Positions 27,322 to 37,134 of a stretch of 64,000 nt of DNA are shown in pieces. Below the pieces are notes generated by a model. It had not been told where the DNA came from. It was given only the letters and a program-made list of their open reading frames with translations, and did no database searches. The DNA comes from JBOGOC01 sp050747525 (GTDB taxonomy: Bacteria; Acidobacteriota; Polarisedimenticolia; JACPZX01; DASXTC01). Position 1 is the stretch's first letter; each line of letters starts with the position of its first letter. Made by a program: the position numbers and the translations under genes. Location: contig JBOGOC010000042.1 of assembly GCA_050747525.1 (NCBI GenBank), positions 1-64,000 on the forward strand. Direction: 5' to 3'.

Positions 27322-30300
27322 CTACGGCGCCTCCGGGACGAACGGGAAGACATCGTAGGCCGAGGCCGGAGTCCCGAAGGGTATGGCCCCGACGTCGCGC
27401 GAGCTCCTCGTGTCGGGAAGCCTTCCCAGCAAGCGATGATCGGGAATCAGGATCCCCCTGCCGATCGCCGGGCTGCCGACCCCCAGCAGGAAGTCCGACG
27501 GCTTCAGCACCTCCCCCGACGGCAGCAGCTCCCAGACGGACGCCGAGCGATTCACCACCGGAGGACGCCAGGTCGCGAACAGGGGATCGGTCCCGCGCTT
27601 CGAGACGCCTCCCAGCCCGTTGCGCTCGTACCCGGTGGCGGAGCTGAAGGAGCCCACCGTGTCGTACCCCGACAGCAGCGAAGCGGAATCCACGGTGTTC
27701 ACCTTCCAGTAGAGATCGCCGTCCCAGACCATCCCGGAGCCGACGCGGTACGCCCCGTTCACCACACCGTTCACCATGATGGCGAGATTGTTGGCGATGC
27801 GGACATCGTCGGCGTACTTGGGTGTGAGGTTGAGTCCTTTGCCGCCGCTGTTCAGCATGACCAGCGTGTTGTGGTAGTAGTGGGAGTTCCGGGTGCTGTA
27901 GCTGGATCCGGTGCCGTGCTTGAACATGTACTCGTAGCCGAACCGGCCTCCGCCGTTCCAGGTGTTGATGCCGGCCTTGCGATTCACGAAGGGATTGCTC
28001 AGCAGCACGATCACGTTGCGGTAGACCAGCAGCGGGCCCTCGAAGGCCGGCGTGTCCTGGCCCGGGGCGATGGCCACCAGGCAGCTTCCGATGTAGTTCT
28101 CGAAAATCTCGATACGCCCCACCGACGTCGTCCCTTCCAGCTCGAAGCAGTCGTCGGCGAAGTTCTCGATGCGGTTGTGGTCCACCGTGATGCGGTCCTC
28201 GTCGTCGTTCACGCCGATGCCGTCGTGCCCTCCCCGCACGTGGCTCCAGGCGATGCGCACGTCGTGCGCTCCGTCGCCCAGGTTGAGAGAGCATCCACGC
28301 AGCACGTCGGCCGGGGCCGGCGCATCCTTGGCGTCGCTCCAGGAGACCCACTGCGGCACGTCGCCGTAGAGCTTCGAGCGCAGAATGGTCACGTTGTACA
28401 CGCCGGAGCCGGTCACCGAGATGGTGTTGTTCCCCATCCAGGCGGTCACGCCGTCGAAGGTGAGATCGTGCGCGCCGGACGCCAGCGAGATGGCCTGTCC
28501 GGCCTGGTGCACGGTGAGCCCGCGGAAGACGAGGTACGACCCGCGCACCGTGAGCGTGCTGGAAGCGGCCGACAGGATGATGGAGTAGGCGCGCGGATCG
28601 GCGTTCTCCGAAGCGAACACCGTGCCGTACCGCGCCTCCACCGCGCGCATCTCGGCCGTCTTGGAGAGACGGATGTGGATGCGCCCATCGCTGTTGCGCC
28701 ACGTCCCCGGCCCGATGTAGAACGGCACGGACGAGTCCAGGTACACGTCGCTGGTGCTGCGGAATGGGGACGAGGACTTGTAGGGTACGAGAGTCATCCG
28801 GCCGTTCCGGTACCCGGGAATCCCCGCCACGTAAGCGTACACCGTGCCCCCGGAGATCGTGCGGACGGAGCGGTATTCACCGAGAGCGGCGTCCACCAGC
28901 TCCCAGTCCTGGTTCCCCGCCGTACGGAAATCGGCCGGCCCCGAGTCCAGGACGGCCGTCTCACCGGGGTACGAGGCGATGGTGATCGGCTGAGCCGCGG
29001 TCCCCGAGACCGAGATGCTGGGGGCCTCACGGTAGGTACCGCCCCGAACCAACAGCGTGTCCCCCGGCGCGAGGCGGCCCGCCCCGAAGCCCACCGTCCG
29101 CCACGGCGCGGTCAGGCTCCCCGCGGCGGAGTCACTCCCCTGGGGCGAGACGTAGAAGGTGCGTCCCGCCGCCGGGGCGGGAACGACCGTGATGGTGCGG
29201 GTATCGGGGGTCGGATCGGACAGGCCGAGCGAGTCGATGGCCGTGAAGTTGACGACGTAGGTTCCCGGCGTCGGGAAGGCGATCGGGCCAGGATCCTGCA
29301 GCGTCGAGCCGGCTGCCGCGCCGCCAAAGGTCCACGAGTACCGCATGGGCAGATTTCCGTCCGGCTCCGAGGCTTCTCCCTGGAAGTTGACCGACTGGCC
29401 GGCGGTCACCGTGACCGACGACATCGGCGATACGATCATGCTCGCGGGCGGCCGGTTGGAGATGCTGACCCCTCCCCTCATGAGCATCCACCTGTCGATG
29501 ACCTCATCCTGCACGCAGGTGTCGGTGTTTCCGCCCCCGTCGGGACCGCAGATGGCGTACCCCTCGATCCGGTCGGCCAGGAAGCGGAGCCGCAGGTGAT
29601 GAAGGTGATTCACGCGCAGCGCCGACCACAGAGGCTGCGTCGCCTGGAAATCTCCCAGAGGAGCGCCACCCCCGGCGCTCACGATATGCAGCAGGCCGCC
29701 AGTCTGCGACGGGAAGCTGCGCTCGTAGTGACGGCTCTCCGAAGAGATGTTCAAGACATACTTGGAGTGTAGTCCGCGCAGCTCCTTCAGGTAGTAGGCG
29801 AGCAGCGAGTTGCCCGCCGTGTCCGCCCCCGAGGCGAAGGGTGACCGGCTTCCCCACGTCACGATGAACTGGATGCCCGGGTCAGCCTGAGCCTGCCCCA
29901 TCAGCGTGATCGCCTTCGCACGCCAGTCGATCCAGTTGCCGGACAGAGGCTCCGGATAGCTGATGAAACGCGTGTTGCCATAGTCGAACCACATCCATTC
30001 CTCGCCGGGCCCTCCTTCCGGCGGAACGGTCGGCGAGTCCTGCGAGTTCGGGAACTCGAACCGTCCTTCGTAATTCTGGCGTCCGTCCAGCCCGGAGACC
30101 GTCTCGTGTCTGCCCCAGGCCGGCATGTACGCCGCGCTTCGTGACCAGGCCATCACTGCGTTGAAGTGATCGTCCACCGCCGTGGGGCCCGCCTCGTCCC
30201 CGAAGGAGAGGCCGCCTCCCGCGAGCACGAACCGGGGACGGTCGTCTCCCGTGATGGTGGACAGGTCGAGCGCGATCTGCTGCTGCGTGATCCCGGCGAG

Positions 30301-32088
30301 CGGATGGATGGTCGGCGGCCCGCCGATCTCGGCCTCGTGCGCGATCCAGAAGCCCGAGGATCCGGGGACGGGGGGCGTGCGGAAGGTGCGCTCAGGCCCC
30401 GTGCCGATGCGGTAGTGGTAGAGCGTGTCCTCTCTCAGGCCCGTCAGGACGGCTTCCCAGAAGGGGCCCGCGGAGGAATCGGGCATGGGAGAGGGGGGAT
30501 CCCCCTGCACGGTGCTGGTCAGCAGGCCGGGCGCCGTCCCGTAAGCCAGGGTGCTCTCCGAGGCCGGGCCCCGCCAGTTGAAGGCCACGGTTTCCTCTCC
30601 CAGGATGGTCCAGTGGATCTCGTCCGCCGCCGCCGTGCCGCCGCCTGAAGGCGGCAGGTACGTCACGTGAAGAAGAGGGGCCCCCGTCGCGGAGCCGTTC
30701 CAGGCCTCGGCCACTCTCTTCCCCGATCCAGTGACGATCAAAGCCAGAGCATTTCCGCTCGTCCAACCGGGGCGCGACAGGATCTCCTGCACGACCGCCG
30801 AGAGATCCGCTGTGCGCTGGCCGGGGCCGGCCGCTCCCACGGCGGTCCACGCCGGAGGCGACCAGGTGACTGAGGCGAGAGTGCGGGGGCGAGAAGAGAT
30901 GTTCCCCGAGGTCGCGGCGAAGGTGGCCGCCTGGTCGGACGCCTCTCCCCGCCACGTCAGCGACGTCGCTTCCGACGTCACCTCGTCGACCTGCAGCTGG
31001 ACCCAGGCCTCGATCACCTCGGCGCCGCGCGGAATGGGGAGCGCGGCGAAGCGCATGCCCACCAGCTGGTCGCCGAAGTCGTACACGAACTCCAGGTCGG
31101 TGCTCGTCGTGGAGACCACCCCCGCGACGCTTTCCTCGGCATCGTCCGATCCCGCGGAGACGCGCACGTCGGCCACCTGTGGAGCCTGCTCGACGGCGAC
31201 GGCCACGTCGTCGCTGGAGGTCAGCTCGCCGTCCGCGGCGCTCAGGCGCAGGATATAGGTGCCCGGGGCGCTGAATGAGACGGCCGTCGAGAGGGCCGCG
31301 GGGCTGGCGATGGAGGCGGTCCCCGGACCGCTCACCTTGGACCACGCCAGGGTCAGAAGCCCGGGAGAAACGGGGAGGCCATCGTCGCTCGCCGTCCCCT
31401 GGAGCGAGGCCCCCTGCGACACCAGGACCCTCTGGTCGGGGCCCGCGGAGACCTGGGGAGGCTGGTTGACGGGGATGAAGGGCTCGAACTCGACGTGCAG
31501 AAGAGCGGCGCCCGATGAGGAACCCTCGTAGGCATCGGCGACCCGGCGTCCCGCGCCGGTCAGCACGAAGGCCACGACCTGGCCGGCATTCCATCCTGAC
31601 CGATTCACCACTTCCTGCAGGACCGCCGCCAGGTCGGGCGATCGCTGCGCCGACCCGGCCTGGCCTGTCGAGGTCCACGCGGGGATGGTCCATGAAACGG
31701 CGGCCGCAGTGCGCGCGCGCGACGAGATGTCGGCGGTAGAGGTCGTGAAGGCCGCGGGATTGTCCGCGGCCTGGGCGCGGATCGAGACCACGGTCGTCTC
31801 GCTGGTGGTCTCGTCCACCAGAAACTGAAGCCAGGCCGCCTGGATCCGCGCGCCCTGCGGGACGTTCAGCGCTCTGAAGCGCAGCCCTACGGTCTGGTTG
31901 GAGCCGTCATAGACCAGCTCGATGTCGGAGCTGGACAGAGACACCGTCCCTGTGGAGCTCTCCTCCGCGTCGTCCACTCCGCTCGAAACGCGCGTGTCCA
32001 CGATCTGGACCGCCGCCCCTGGAAGATTTGTCGTTCCCCACAGCGCAAGACAGACACACGTCGACTTCGAGAAGAATGACCATCCCAT
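27322..32088 (-). CDS. Large secreted chimera: two CBM96-like domains, degenerate purple-acid-phosphatase-like domain, PKD, right-handed beta-helix
   Basis: About 1588 residues from ATG 32088, which begins a signal-peptide-like stretch (MGWSFFSKSTCVCLALWG). An upstream TTG (32172) lies inside the -35 box of a good promoter, so it is rejected as start. Order: CBM96-like, PKD-like (QPPQVSAGPDQRV), CBM96-like, FN3-like, phosphatase-like, PKD, then a beta-helix of about 600 residues (TFYVSPQGSDSAAGS onward). The phosphatase part keeps the family outline but has lost metal ligands: GRHE replaces GNHE, TWGSRSPFAS replaces the SGHRP-type motif, and SSESRHYERSF replaces GHDHxYERSF. It is probably a binding or structural module. 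The beta-helix is closely related to that of the next gene. Confidence 0.85.
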   Translation of the reverse strand: MGWSFFSKSTCVCLALWGTTNLPGAAVQIVDTRVSSGVDDAEESSTGTVSLSSSDIELVYDGSNQTVGLRFRALNVPQGARIQAAWLQFLVDETTSETTVVSIRAQAADNPAAFTTSTADISSRARTAAAVSWTIPAWTSTGQAGSAQRSPDLAAVLQEVVNRSGWNAGQVVAFVLTGAGRRVADAYEGSSSGAALLHVEFEPFIPVNQPPQVSAGPDQRVLVSQGASLQGTASDDGLPVSPGLLTLAWSKVSGPGTASIASPAALSTAVSFSAPGTYILRLSAADGELTSSDDVAVAVEQAPQVADVRVSAGSDDAEESVAGVVSTTSTDLEFVYDFGDQLVGMRFAALPIPRGAEVIEAWVQLQVDEVTSEATSLTWRGEASDQAATFAATSGNISSRPRTLASVTWSPPAWTAVGAAGPGQRTADLSAVVQEILSRPGWTSGNALALIVTGSGKRVAEAWNGSATGAPLLHVTYLPPSGGGTAAADEIHWTILGEETVAFNWRGPASESTLAYGTAPGLLTSTVQGDPPSPMPDSSAGPFWEAVLTGLREDTLYHYRIGTGPERTFRTPPVPGSSGFWIAHEAEIGGPPTIHPLAGITQQQIALDLSTITGDDRPRFVLAGGGLSFGDEAGPTAVDDHFNAVMAWSRSAAYMPAWGRHETVSGLDGRQNYEGRFEFPNSQDSPTVPPEGGPGEEWMWFDYGNTRFISYPEPLSGNWIDWRAKAITLMGQAQADPGIQFIVTWGSRSPFASGADTAGNSLLAYYLKELRGLHSKYVLNISSESRHYERSFPSQTGGLLHIVSAGGGAPLGDFQATQPLWSALRVNHLHHLRLRFLADRIEGYAICGPDGGGNTDTCVQDEVIDRWMLMRGGVSISNRPPASMIVSPMSSVTVTAGQSVNFQGEASEPDGNLPMRYSWTFGGAAAGSTLQDPGPIAFPTPGTYVVNFTAIDSLGLSDPTPDTRTITVVPAPAAGRTFYVSPQGSDSAAGSLTAPWRTVGFGAGRLAPGDTLLVRGGTYREAPSISVSGTAAQPITIASYPGETAVLDSGPADFRTAGNQDWELVDAALGEYRSVRTISGGTVYAYVAGIPGYRNGRMTLVPYKSSSPFRSTSDVYLDSSVPFYIGPGTWRNSDGRIHIRLSKTAEMRAVEARYGTVFASENADPRAYSIILSAASSTLTVRGSYLVFRGLTVHQAGQAISLASGAHDLTFDGVTAWMGNNTISVTGSGVYNVTILRSKLYGDVPQWVSWSDAKDAPAPADVLRGCSLNLGDGAHDVRIAWSHVRGGHDGIGVNDDEDRITVDHNRIENFADDCFELEGTTSVGRIEIFENYIGSCLVAIAPGQDTPAFEGPLLVYRNVIVLLSNPFVNRKAGINTWNGGGRFGYEYMFKHGTGSSYSTRNSHYYHNTLVMLNSGGKGLNLTPKYADDVRIANNLAIMVNGVVNGAYRVGSGMVWDGDLYWKVNTVDSASLLSGYDTVGSFSSATGYERNGLGGVSKRGTDPLFATWRPPVVNRSASVWELLPSGEVLKPSDFLLGVGSPAIGRGILIPDHRLLGRLPDTRSSRDVGAIPFGTPASAYDVFPFVPEAP

Positions 32089-32143
32089 GGATGAGAAGCC
32101 TGCTGGCGGGGCAGGGTTGATGACGCGCGGGGCGAACCGCCGA

Positions 32144-32172
32144 TTTATACGATCAACCGTCACAGAGGTCAA
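32144..32172 (-). promoter_or_regulatory. Sigma70-type promoter of the chimera gene
   Basis: On the minus strand, TTGACC (32172-32167), a 17-base spacer, then TATAAA (32149-32144). It lies about 55 bases upstream of ATG 32088. Both boxes are 5 of 6 matches with ideal spacing. Confidence 0.7.
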
Positions 32173-32199
32173 TCACGAAGTGACGAATCGATCTCTTTT

Positions 32200-35100
32200 C
32201 TACTTCTTCCTGCCCTTGCCGTGCGCGCGCACACCGTTCGGCGCCGCGGGAGCGGTCCTGTCGCTGCTGTTCACGTTGACCGTGACGCCCGCGGACGTGG
32301 TGCGATTGCCCGCCGCATCGCGGGCCACGGCCGTGATGGTCGGTGATCCAGACAGTCCGGAGGTGTTCCACTGCAGGGTGTAGGGAACCACGGTGATCTC
32401 GCCCCCGACGTTCACGCCGTCCACCTTGAACTGGACGCCGACCACGGCTTCGTTGTCGCTGGCGGAGGCGGCGAGAGTGACCTGGCCCGACACCGAGACG
32501 CCCGACGCCGGGGTCGTGATCGTGACGGTGGGCGCGACACGGTCGACGTTGCTCACCGTCACGTTGACCGTGGTGGCGATGCTCCGGTTGCCGCCGGCGT
32601 CGCGCGCCACGGCGGACAGCGTGTGCGGCCCGTTGGCGATCTGCGTCGTGTCCACGGTGGTGGACCAGGGAGCGGTCATGTCCTCCGGACCGGCGTTCCC
32701 GCCATCCACGATGAACTGCACCCCCACCACCCCCGTGTTGTCGGAGGCCGAAGCCGTGACGGTGATGGAGCCGCTCAGGTTGGCTCCACCGAGCGGAGCC
32801 GTGATCAGGACGTTCGGCGACAGCGTGTCCGCGTTGTTCACGGTGACGCTCACCGAGCCCGACGTCCTGGTGTTGCCCGCAGCATCGCGCGCCACAGCCG
32901 TCAGCGTGTGCGCTCCGTTGGTGGCGGTCGTGGTGTCCCACATCACGCCGAACGGAGCCGCCGTGTCCTCCGAGCCGACGGCTGTCCCGTCCACGCGGAA
33001 CTGCACGCCCGCCACGCCCACGTTGTCCGTCGCCGTGGCGGTGACGGGAACGTTCCCCGACAGCGTGACTCCCGACACGGGAGCGCTGAGCGAGATGGTG
33101 GGCTGAGCCGTGTCGGCGTTGTTCACCGTGATCGTCACCGGGCTCGACACGGTCGTGTTACCCGCGGCGTCGCGCGCCACGGCCGACAGGGTGTGCGTGC
33201 CGTTGGACACGGTGGTGGAGCTCCACGAGATCGTCCAGGGCTGCGACGTGTCCTCGGAACCCACGTTCGAGCCATCCACGCGGAACTGCACACCCGTCAC
33301 GCCCACGTTGTCCGTCGCGCTGGCCGAAATCGAGGTGGTCCCGGACACCGTCGAGCCTCCCGCAGGCGCGCTGATCGACACGCTCGGATCGGTGGTGTCG
33401 GAGTTGTTCACCGTGACCGTCACCGAGCTCGACAGGGCCGTGTTCCCTGCGGCGTCGCGCGCCACGGCAGACAGGGTGTGCGTGCCATTGGACACGGTGG
33501 TGGTGTTCCACGAGATCGTCCAGGGCTGCGACGTGTCCTCGGAGCCCACGTTCGAGCCGTCCACGCGGAACTGCACGCCTGTCACGCCCACGTTGTCGGA
33601 AGCGGTCGCGGACACGGGAACGACGCCCAGTACCGTGGTGCCTCCCGCGGGCGCGCTGATCGAGACGCTCGGAGCTGCGGTGTCTGTATTGTTCACGGTG
33701 ACCGTCACCGAGGCCGACGTGGTGGTGTTGCCCGCAGCATCGCGCGCCACGGCCGTCAGGGTGTGCGTGCCGCCGGACACGGTGGTGGTGTTCCACGAGA
33801 CCGTCCAGGGCGAAGACGTGTCCTCGGAGCCCAGGTTCGCTCCGTCCACGCGGAACTGCACGCCTGCCACCCCCACGTTGTCCGCCGCTGTGGCCGAAAT
33901 CGACGTGGTCCCGGACACCGTCGAGCCGCCCGCGGGCGCGCTGATCGAGACGCTCGGAGCAGCGGTGTCTGCGTTGTTCACGGTGACCGTCACCGAGGCC
34001 GAGGTGGTGGTGTTGCCCGCGGCGTCACGCGCCACGGCCGTCAGGGTGTGCGTGCCGCCGGACACGGTGGTGGTGTTCCACGAGACGGTGTAAGGCGACG
34101 ACGTGTCCTCGGAGCCCAGATTCGATCCGTCAACGCGGAACTGCACCCCGGCCACCGCCACGTTGTCGGTCGCCGTGGCCGACACCGACGTGGTGCCGGA
34201 CACGGTGGAGCCGCCCGCGGGGGACGACACCGCCACGACCGGCGGGACCGGATCCGGGGCGCTCACGGTGACCGTCAGCGACGACGTCCGCCTGTTCCCC
34301 GCTGCGTCGCGGGCCTCCGCCGAGAGGGTGTGGATGCCCAGGGGCGCGGTGGTGGCGTCCCAGGTGATGCTGTAGGGAGATGACGTGTCCTCCGCCCCGA
34401 TGTTCGACCCGTCGAGCCTGAACTGGACCCCCGCCACGCCCACGTTGTCGCTGGCGTTCGCCGAGACCGTGGTCGGGCCCCAGACCAGAGCGCCCGCCGA
34501 GGGCGATGTCAGCGACACGAGGGGCAGGGTGACGTCGCCGGTGGGCGGCGGGCCGCCGGGCACGAACGGAAAGATGTTGTAGGCCGAAGCAGGCGTGCCG
34601 AACGGGATCGCTCCCACGTCCCGCGACGTGCGGGTGTCGGGCATCACTCCCAGCACGGGATGGTCGGGGATATCGATGCCGGCGCCGATCGCCGGGCTGC
34701 CGGCAGCCAGCAGGAAGTCGGACGGCTTGAGCCTCTCCCAGGCCGCCGGCAACTCCCATTCGGTGCGGGTCCGATCGGGGAAGGGCGGATTGAACGTGGC
34801 GAACTGAGGGTTGGTTCCGCGCCTGGCGACGGAGCCCTGTCCGTTTTCCTCGTAGCCGGTGGAGGAGTTGAACGCATCGACCGTGTCGTAGCTTCCCACC
34901 AGGCGATCGCTGTCGACGGTGTTCATCTTCCAGTAGATGTCGCCGTCCCACACCAGTCCCGATCCCGTGCGGTAGGCGCCGTTCACCACGCCGTTCACCA
35001 TGATCATCAGGTTGTTGGCGATGCGGCCGTTGTCCGGGTACTTGGGGGTGATGTTGATCCCCTTCCCCCCGCTCCCCAGCATCACCATGGTGTTGTGGTA

Positions 35101-36471
35101 GTAGTGCGCGTTTTGGGTGGTGTAGCTGGAGCCCGTGCCGTGCTTGAACATGTACTCGGCCCCGTACCGTCCGCCCCCGTTCCAGGTGTTGATCCCCTCC
35201 ACGCGATTCACGTAGGGGTTCTCGAGCAGAACGATCACGTTGCGGTAGACCAGCAGCGGGCCCGGGAACGACGCCGTGTCCTGGCCCGGCGCGATGGCCA
35301 CCAGGCAGCTCCCGATGTAGTTCTCGAAGATCTCGATGCGCCCCACAGACGACGTGCCTTCCAGCTCGAAGCAGTCGTCGTGGAAGCTCTCGATGCGGTT
35401 GTGATCGACCACCAGGTTGTATTCCGAGTCGTTGACGCCGATGCCGTCGTGGCCGCCTCGCAGATGGTTGTACGAGATGCGGAAGTCGTGCGCGCCGCTC
35501 TCGAGGTTGAGGGAGCAGCCGCGCCACAGGTCGGCCGGCGCCGGCGCGTCCTTGGCGTCACTCCAGGCGATCCAGCGGGGCACGTCGCCGTACAGGCGCG
35601 AGTTCACGACGGTGATGCCGTACACCCCCGAGCCTCCCACGGCGATGGTGTTGTTGCCGGTCCAGGCCGTGATGCCGTCGAAGATGACATCGTGCACGCC
35701 GCTGCCCAGCTCGATGGTCTGGGCCGCCTGATGGAAGGTGATGTTCCGGATGACCAGGTACGAGCCGCGCACCGAAAGGGTCGTGGAGGCGTTGGAGATG
35801 ACGATCGCGTAGTCGCGCGGGTCGGGCGTGTCCACGGGGAAGACCTCGCCGTAGCGCGCCTCGGCGTCTCTCATGTCCTGCGTCTTGGCCAGCCGGATGT
35901 GAATCCGGCTGTCGCTGTCGCGGAAAGTTCCCGGACCGACGTAGAACGACGAGGAGCTCGAGTAGGCCTCGCTGGTGCTGCGGAACGGGCCGGACGACGT
36001 GTAGGGGACCAGCCCTACACGTTCGTTGGCGTAGCCCGGGATCCCCAGGACGTAGCCGTAGATGTTGCCCGACGAGAAGGTCTTCACCGACCGCCATTCG
36101 CCCAGGGCCGCGTTCACCAGCTCCCAGTCGTTGTTCCCCGGGGTGCGGAACTCGGGGCCTCCCGGGTCGATGACGGCGGTCTCCCCCGCCACCCCCGCGA
36201 TGGTGATGGGGGCCGCCGCGGTGCCGCTCACGGAGATGCTGGGCCGCTCGTAGTAGATCCCGCCATGCACGCGCAGGGTGTCTCCGGATGACAGGCGTCC
36301 GGCCGCGAAGCCGATCGTCCTGAAGGGGGCCGTCGCCGTGCCGGCGTTGCTGTCGCTGCCGGACGGCGAGACGTGGTACTCGGCGGCAAGGGAGGTGCCC
36401 GCGCCGAGCAGGAGCCCCGACAGGGCCACCATGGCGATCCGTGCGCGAGCCTGCATCGTGAGCCGTCCCAT
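32200..36471 (-). CDS. Secreted right-handed beta-helix protein with eight tandem Ig-like repeats
   Basis: A 1423-residue exported protein with signal peptide IAMVALSGLLLGAGTSLAA. Residues 30-640 are a parallel beta-helix beginning EYHVSPSGSDSNAG, with DTLRVHGGIY and IVDHNRIESF-type coils; this fold is shared by pectate lyases, alginate epimerases and surface adhesins. No lyase active site can be named. Residues about 645-1405 are eight Ig-like repeats of about 95 residues with the core GVQFRVDG and HTLTAVARDAAGNT. It ends in a basic tail, GVRAHGKGRKK, with no sortase or PEP-CTERM signal. AGGGAGGG is 5 bases upstream of the ATG. It is the last gene of an operon starting near 41.9 kb. Confidence 0.9.
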   Translation of the reverse strand: MGRLTMQARARIAMVALSGLLLGAGTSLAAEYHVSPSGSDSNAGTATAPFRTIGFAAGRLSSGDTLRVHGGIYYERPSISVSGTAAAPITIAGVAGETAVIDPGGPEFRTPGNNDWELVNAALGEWRSVKTFSSGNIYGYVLGIPGYANERVGLVPYTSSGPFRSTSEAYSSSSSFYVGPGTFRDSDSRIHIRLAKTQDMRDAEARYGEVFPVDTPDPRDYAIVISNASTTLSVRGSYLVIRNITFHQAAQTIELGSGVHDVIFDGITAWTGNNTIAVGGSGVYGITVVNSRLYGDVPRWIAWSDAKDAPAPADLWRGCSLNLESGAHDFRISYNHLRGGHDGIGVNDSEYNLVVDHNRIESFHDDCFELEGTSSVGRIEIFENYIGSCLVAIAPGQDTASFPGPLLVYRNVIVLLENPYVNRVEGINTWNGGGRYGAEYMFKHGTGSSYTTQNAHYYHNTMVMLGSGGKGINITPKYPDNGRIANNLMIMVNGVVNGAYRTGSGLVWDGDIYWKMNTVDSDRLVGSYDTVDAFNSSTGYEENGQGSVARRGTNPQFATFNPPFPDRTRTEWELPAAWERLKPSDFLLAAGSPAIGAGIDIPDHPVLGVMPDTRTSRDVGAIPFGTPASAYNIFPFVPGGPPPTGDVTLPLVSLTSPSAGALVWGPTTVSANASDNVGVAGVQFRLDGSNIGAEDTSSPYSITWDATTAPLGIHTLSAEARDAAGNRRTSSLTVTVSAPDPVPPVVAVSSPAGGSTVSGTTSVSATATDNVAVAGVQFRVDGSNLGSEDTSSPYTVSWNTTTVSGGTHTLTAVARDAAGNTTTSASVTVTVNNADTAAPSVSISAPAGGSTVSGTTSISATAADNVGVAGVQFRVDGANLGSEDTSSPWTVSWNTTTVSGGTHTLTAVARDAAGNTTTSASVTVTVNNTDTAAPSVSISAPAGGTTVLGVVPVSATASDNVGVTGVQFRVDGSNVGSEDTSQPWTISWNTTTVSNGTHTLSAVARDAAGNTALSSSVTVTVNNSDTTDPSVSISAPAGGSTVSGTTSISASATDNVGVTGVQFRVDGSNVGSEDTSQPWTISWSSTTVSNGTHTLSAVARDAAGNTTVSSPVTITVNNADTAQPTISLSAPVSGVTLSGNVPVTATATDNVGVAGVQFRVDGTAVGSEDTAAPFGVMWDTTTATNGAHTLTAVARDAAGNTRTSGSVSVTVNNADTLSPNVLITAPLGGANLSGSITVTASASDNTGVVGVQFIVDGGNAGPEDMTAPWSTTVDTTQIANGPHTLSAVARDAGGNRSIATTVNVTVSNVDRVAPTVTITTPASGVSVSGQVTLAASASDNEAVVGVQFKVDGVNVGGEITVVPYTLQWNTSGLSGSPTITAVARDAAGNRTTSAGVTVNVNSSDRTAPAAPNGVRAHGKGRKK
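32255..34530 (-). repeat. Eight tandem 285-bp coding repeats (Ig-like domains)
   Basis: Eight consecutive copies, each about 94-96 codons, encode Ig-like domains. The central copies (second to fifth) are nearly identical and the outer copies more diverged. This pattern is expected when unequal recombination homogenises the middle of an array. They are coding and much too long for CRISPR repeats. Confidence 0.93.
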
Positions 36472-36500
36472 GGGACCCTCCCTGAAGCGGACCGACTGGC

Positions 36501-37124
36501 CTATTGCCCCGTGACGGAGCCACCCTGGTAGTTGAGCCCCGGGATGGCCTGCGGACTGTTGTTGTTGAGCGTGATGACCGCCGACCCGTTCATGCTCCCG
36601 GTGCCGAGGAAGTCGAGCCGGGACGCGCCCTGGTCCATCACGTGGAGCGTGATGACGACGATGTCCTTGCTGCCGCCCGGCGAGATGCTGTCGTTGACGC
36701 CGGGGTGCACCTTGGTGAAGCTGCCGAGTATCTTCCCGGTGCCGTTGTCACAGGTGCACTGCGGGTTGGAGGTGGCCAGCGGCGACGAGAGGAGCGTGCC
36801 CGGAGAGCAGGGATTCACGCCCGGGCACTGGGCGATGGACGGATCGAACTGCAGATCGAAGTTGACCCCGTAGATCCCCAGTGACGAATCGCAGTCGGTC
36901 ACCTGCATCCCCACCGTCACCACGCGCCCCAGCACGTTGACCTTTCTCAGAGACAGCGTGTCCACGGCCGTATTGGGGCAGACCGGGCTCAGGTCGGCCA
37001 CGAAGTTGCCGCTCACGCCGCTGGCCACGGGGTCGCTCCCGCCGGAGTCGCCCCCGCCCGAGCAGGCCGCCATCACCACGACGGTCGCCGCCACCAGTCC
37101 TGCCGAAGTCCACTTCACGCGCAT
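36501..37124 (-). CDS. Small lipoprotein with cohesin-like beta-sandwich
   Basis: A 207-residue predicted lipoprotein: signal peptide AGLVAATVVVMAACSGGG with lipobox MAAC, then a Gly/Ser linker. The body has VNVLGRVVTVGMQVTDC and GIYGVNFDLQFDPS, the pattern of cohesin-like domains (two long strands followed by L.FDP). There are five cysteines in CPNT, DCD, QCPG, NPCS and QCTCDN contexts, possibly paired as disulfides. GAGGAGAG precedes the ATG at good distance. It lies 10 bases after the dockerin-like gene and 29 bases before the beta-helix gene in one operon. Function unknown; the cohesin-like call is by pattern only. Confidence 0.7.
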   Translation of the reverse strand: MRVKWTSAGLVAATVVVMAACSGGGDSGGSDPVASGVSGNFVADLSPVCPNTAVDTLSLRKVNVLGRVVTVGMQVTDCDSSLGIYGVNFDLQFDPSIAQCPGVNPCSPGTLLSSPLATSNPQCTCDNGTGKILGSFTKVHPGVNDSISPGGSKDIVVITLHVMDQGASRLDFLGTGSMNGSAVITLNNNSPQAIPGLNYQGGSVTGQ

Positions 37125-37134
37125 CCACTCTCCT

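Noticed and set aside
32089..32172. Upstream TTG start for the chimera gene
   Set aside because: The TTG lies inside the -35 box of a good promoter, while ATG 32088 begins a signal-peptide-like sequence.
32255..34530. Repeat array considered as CRISPR
   Set aside because: The period is about 285 bp, the repeats are translated in one frame, and there are no short unique spacers.
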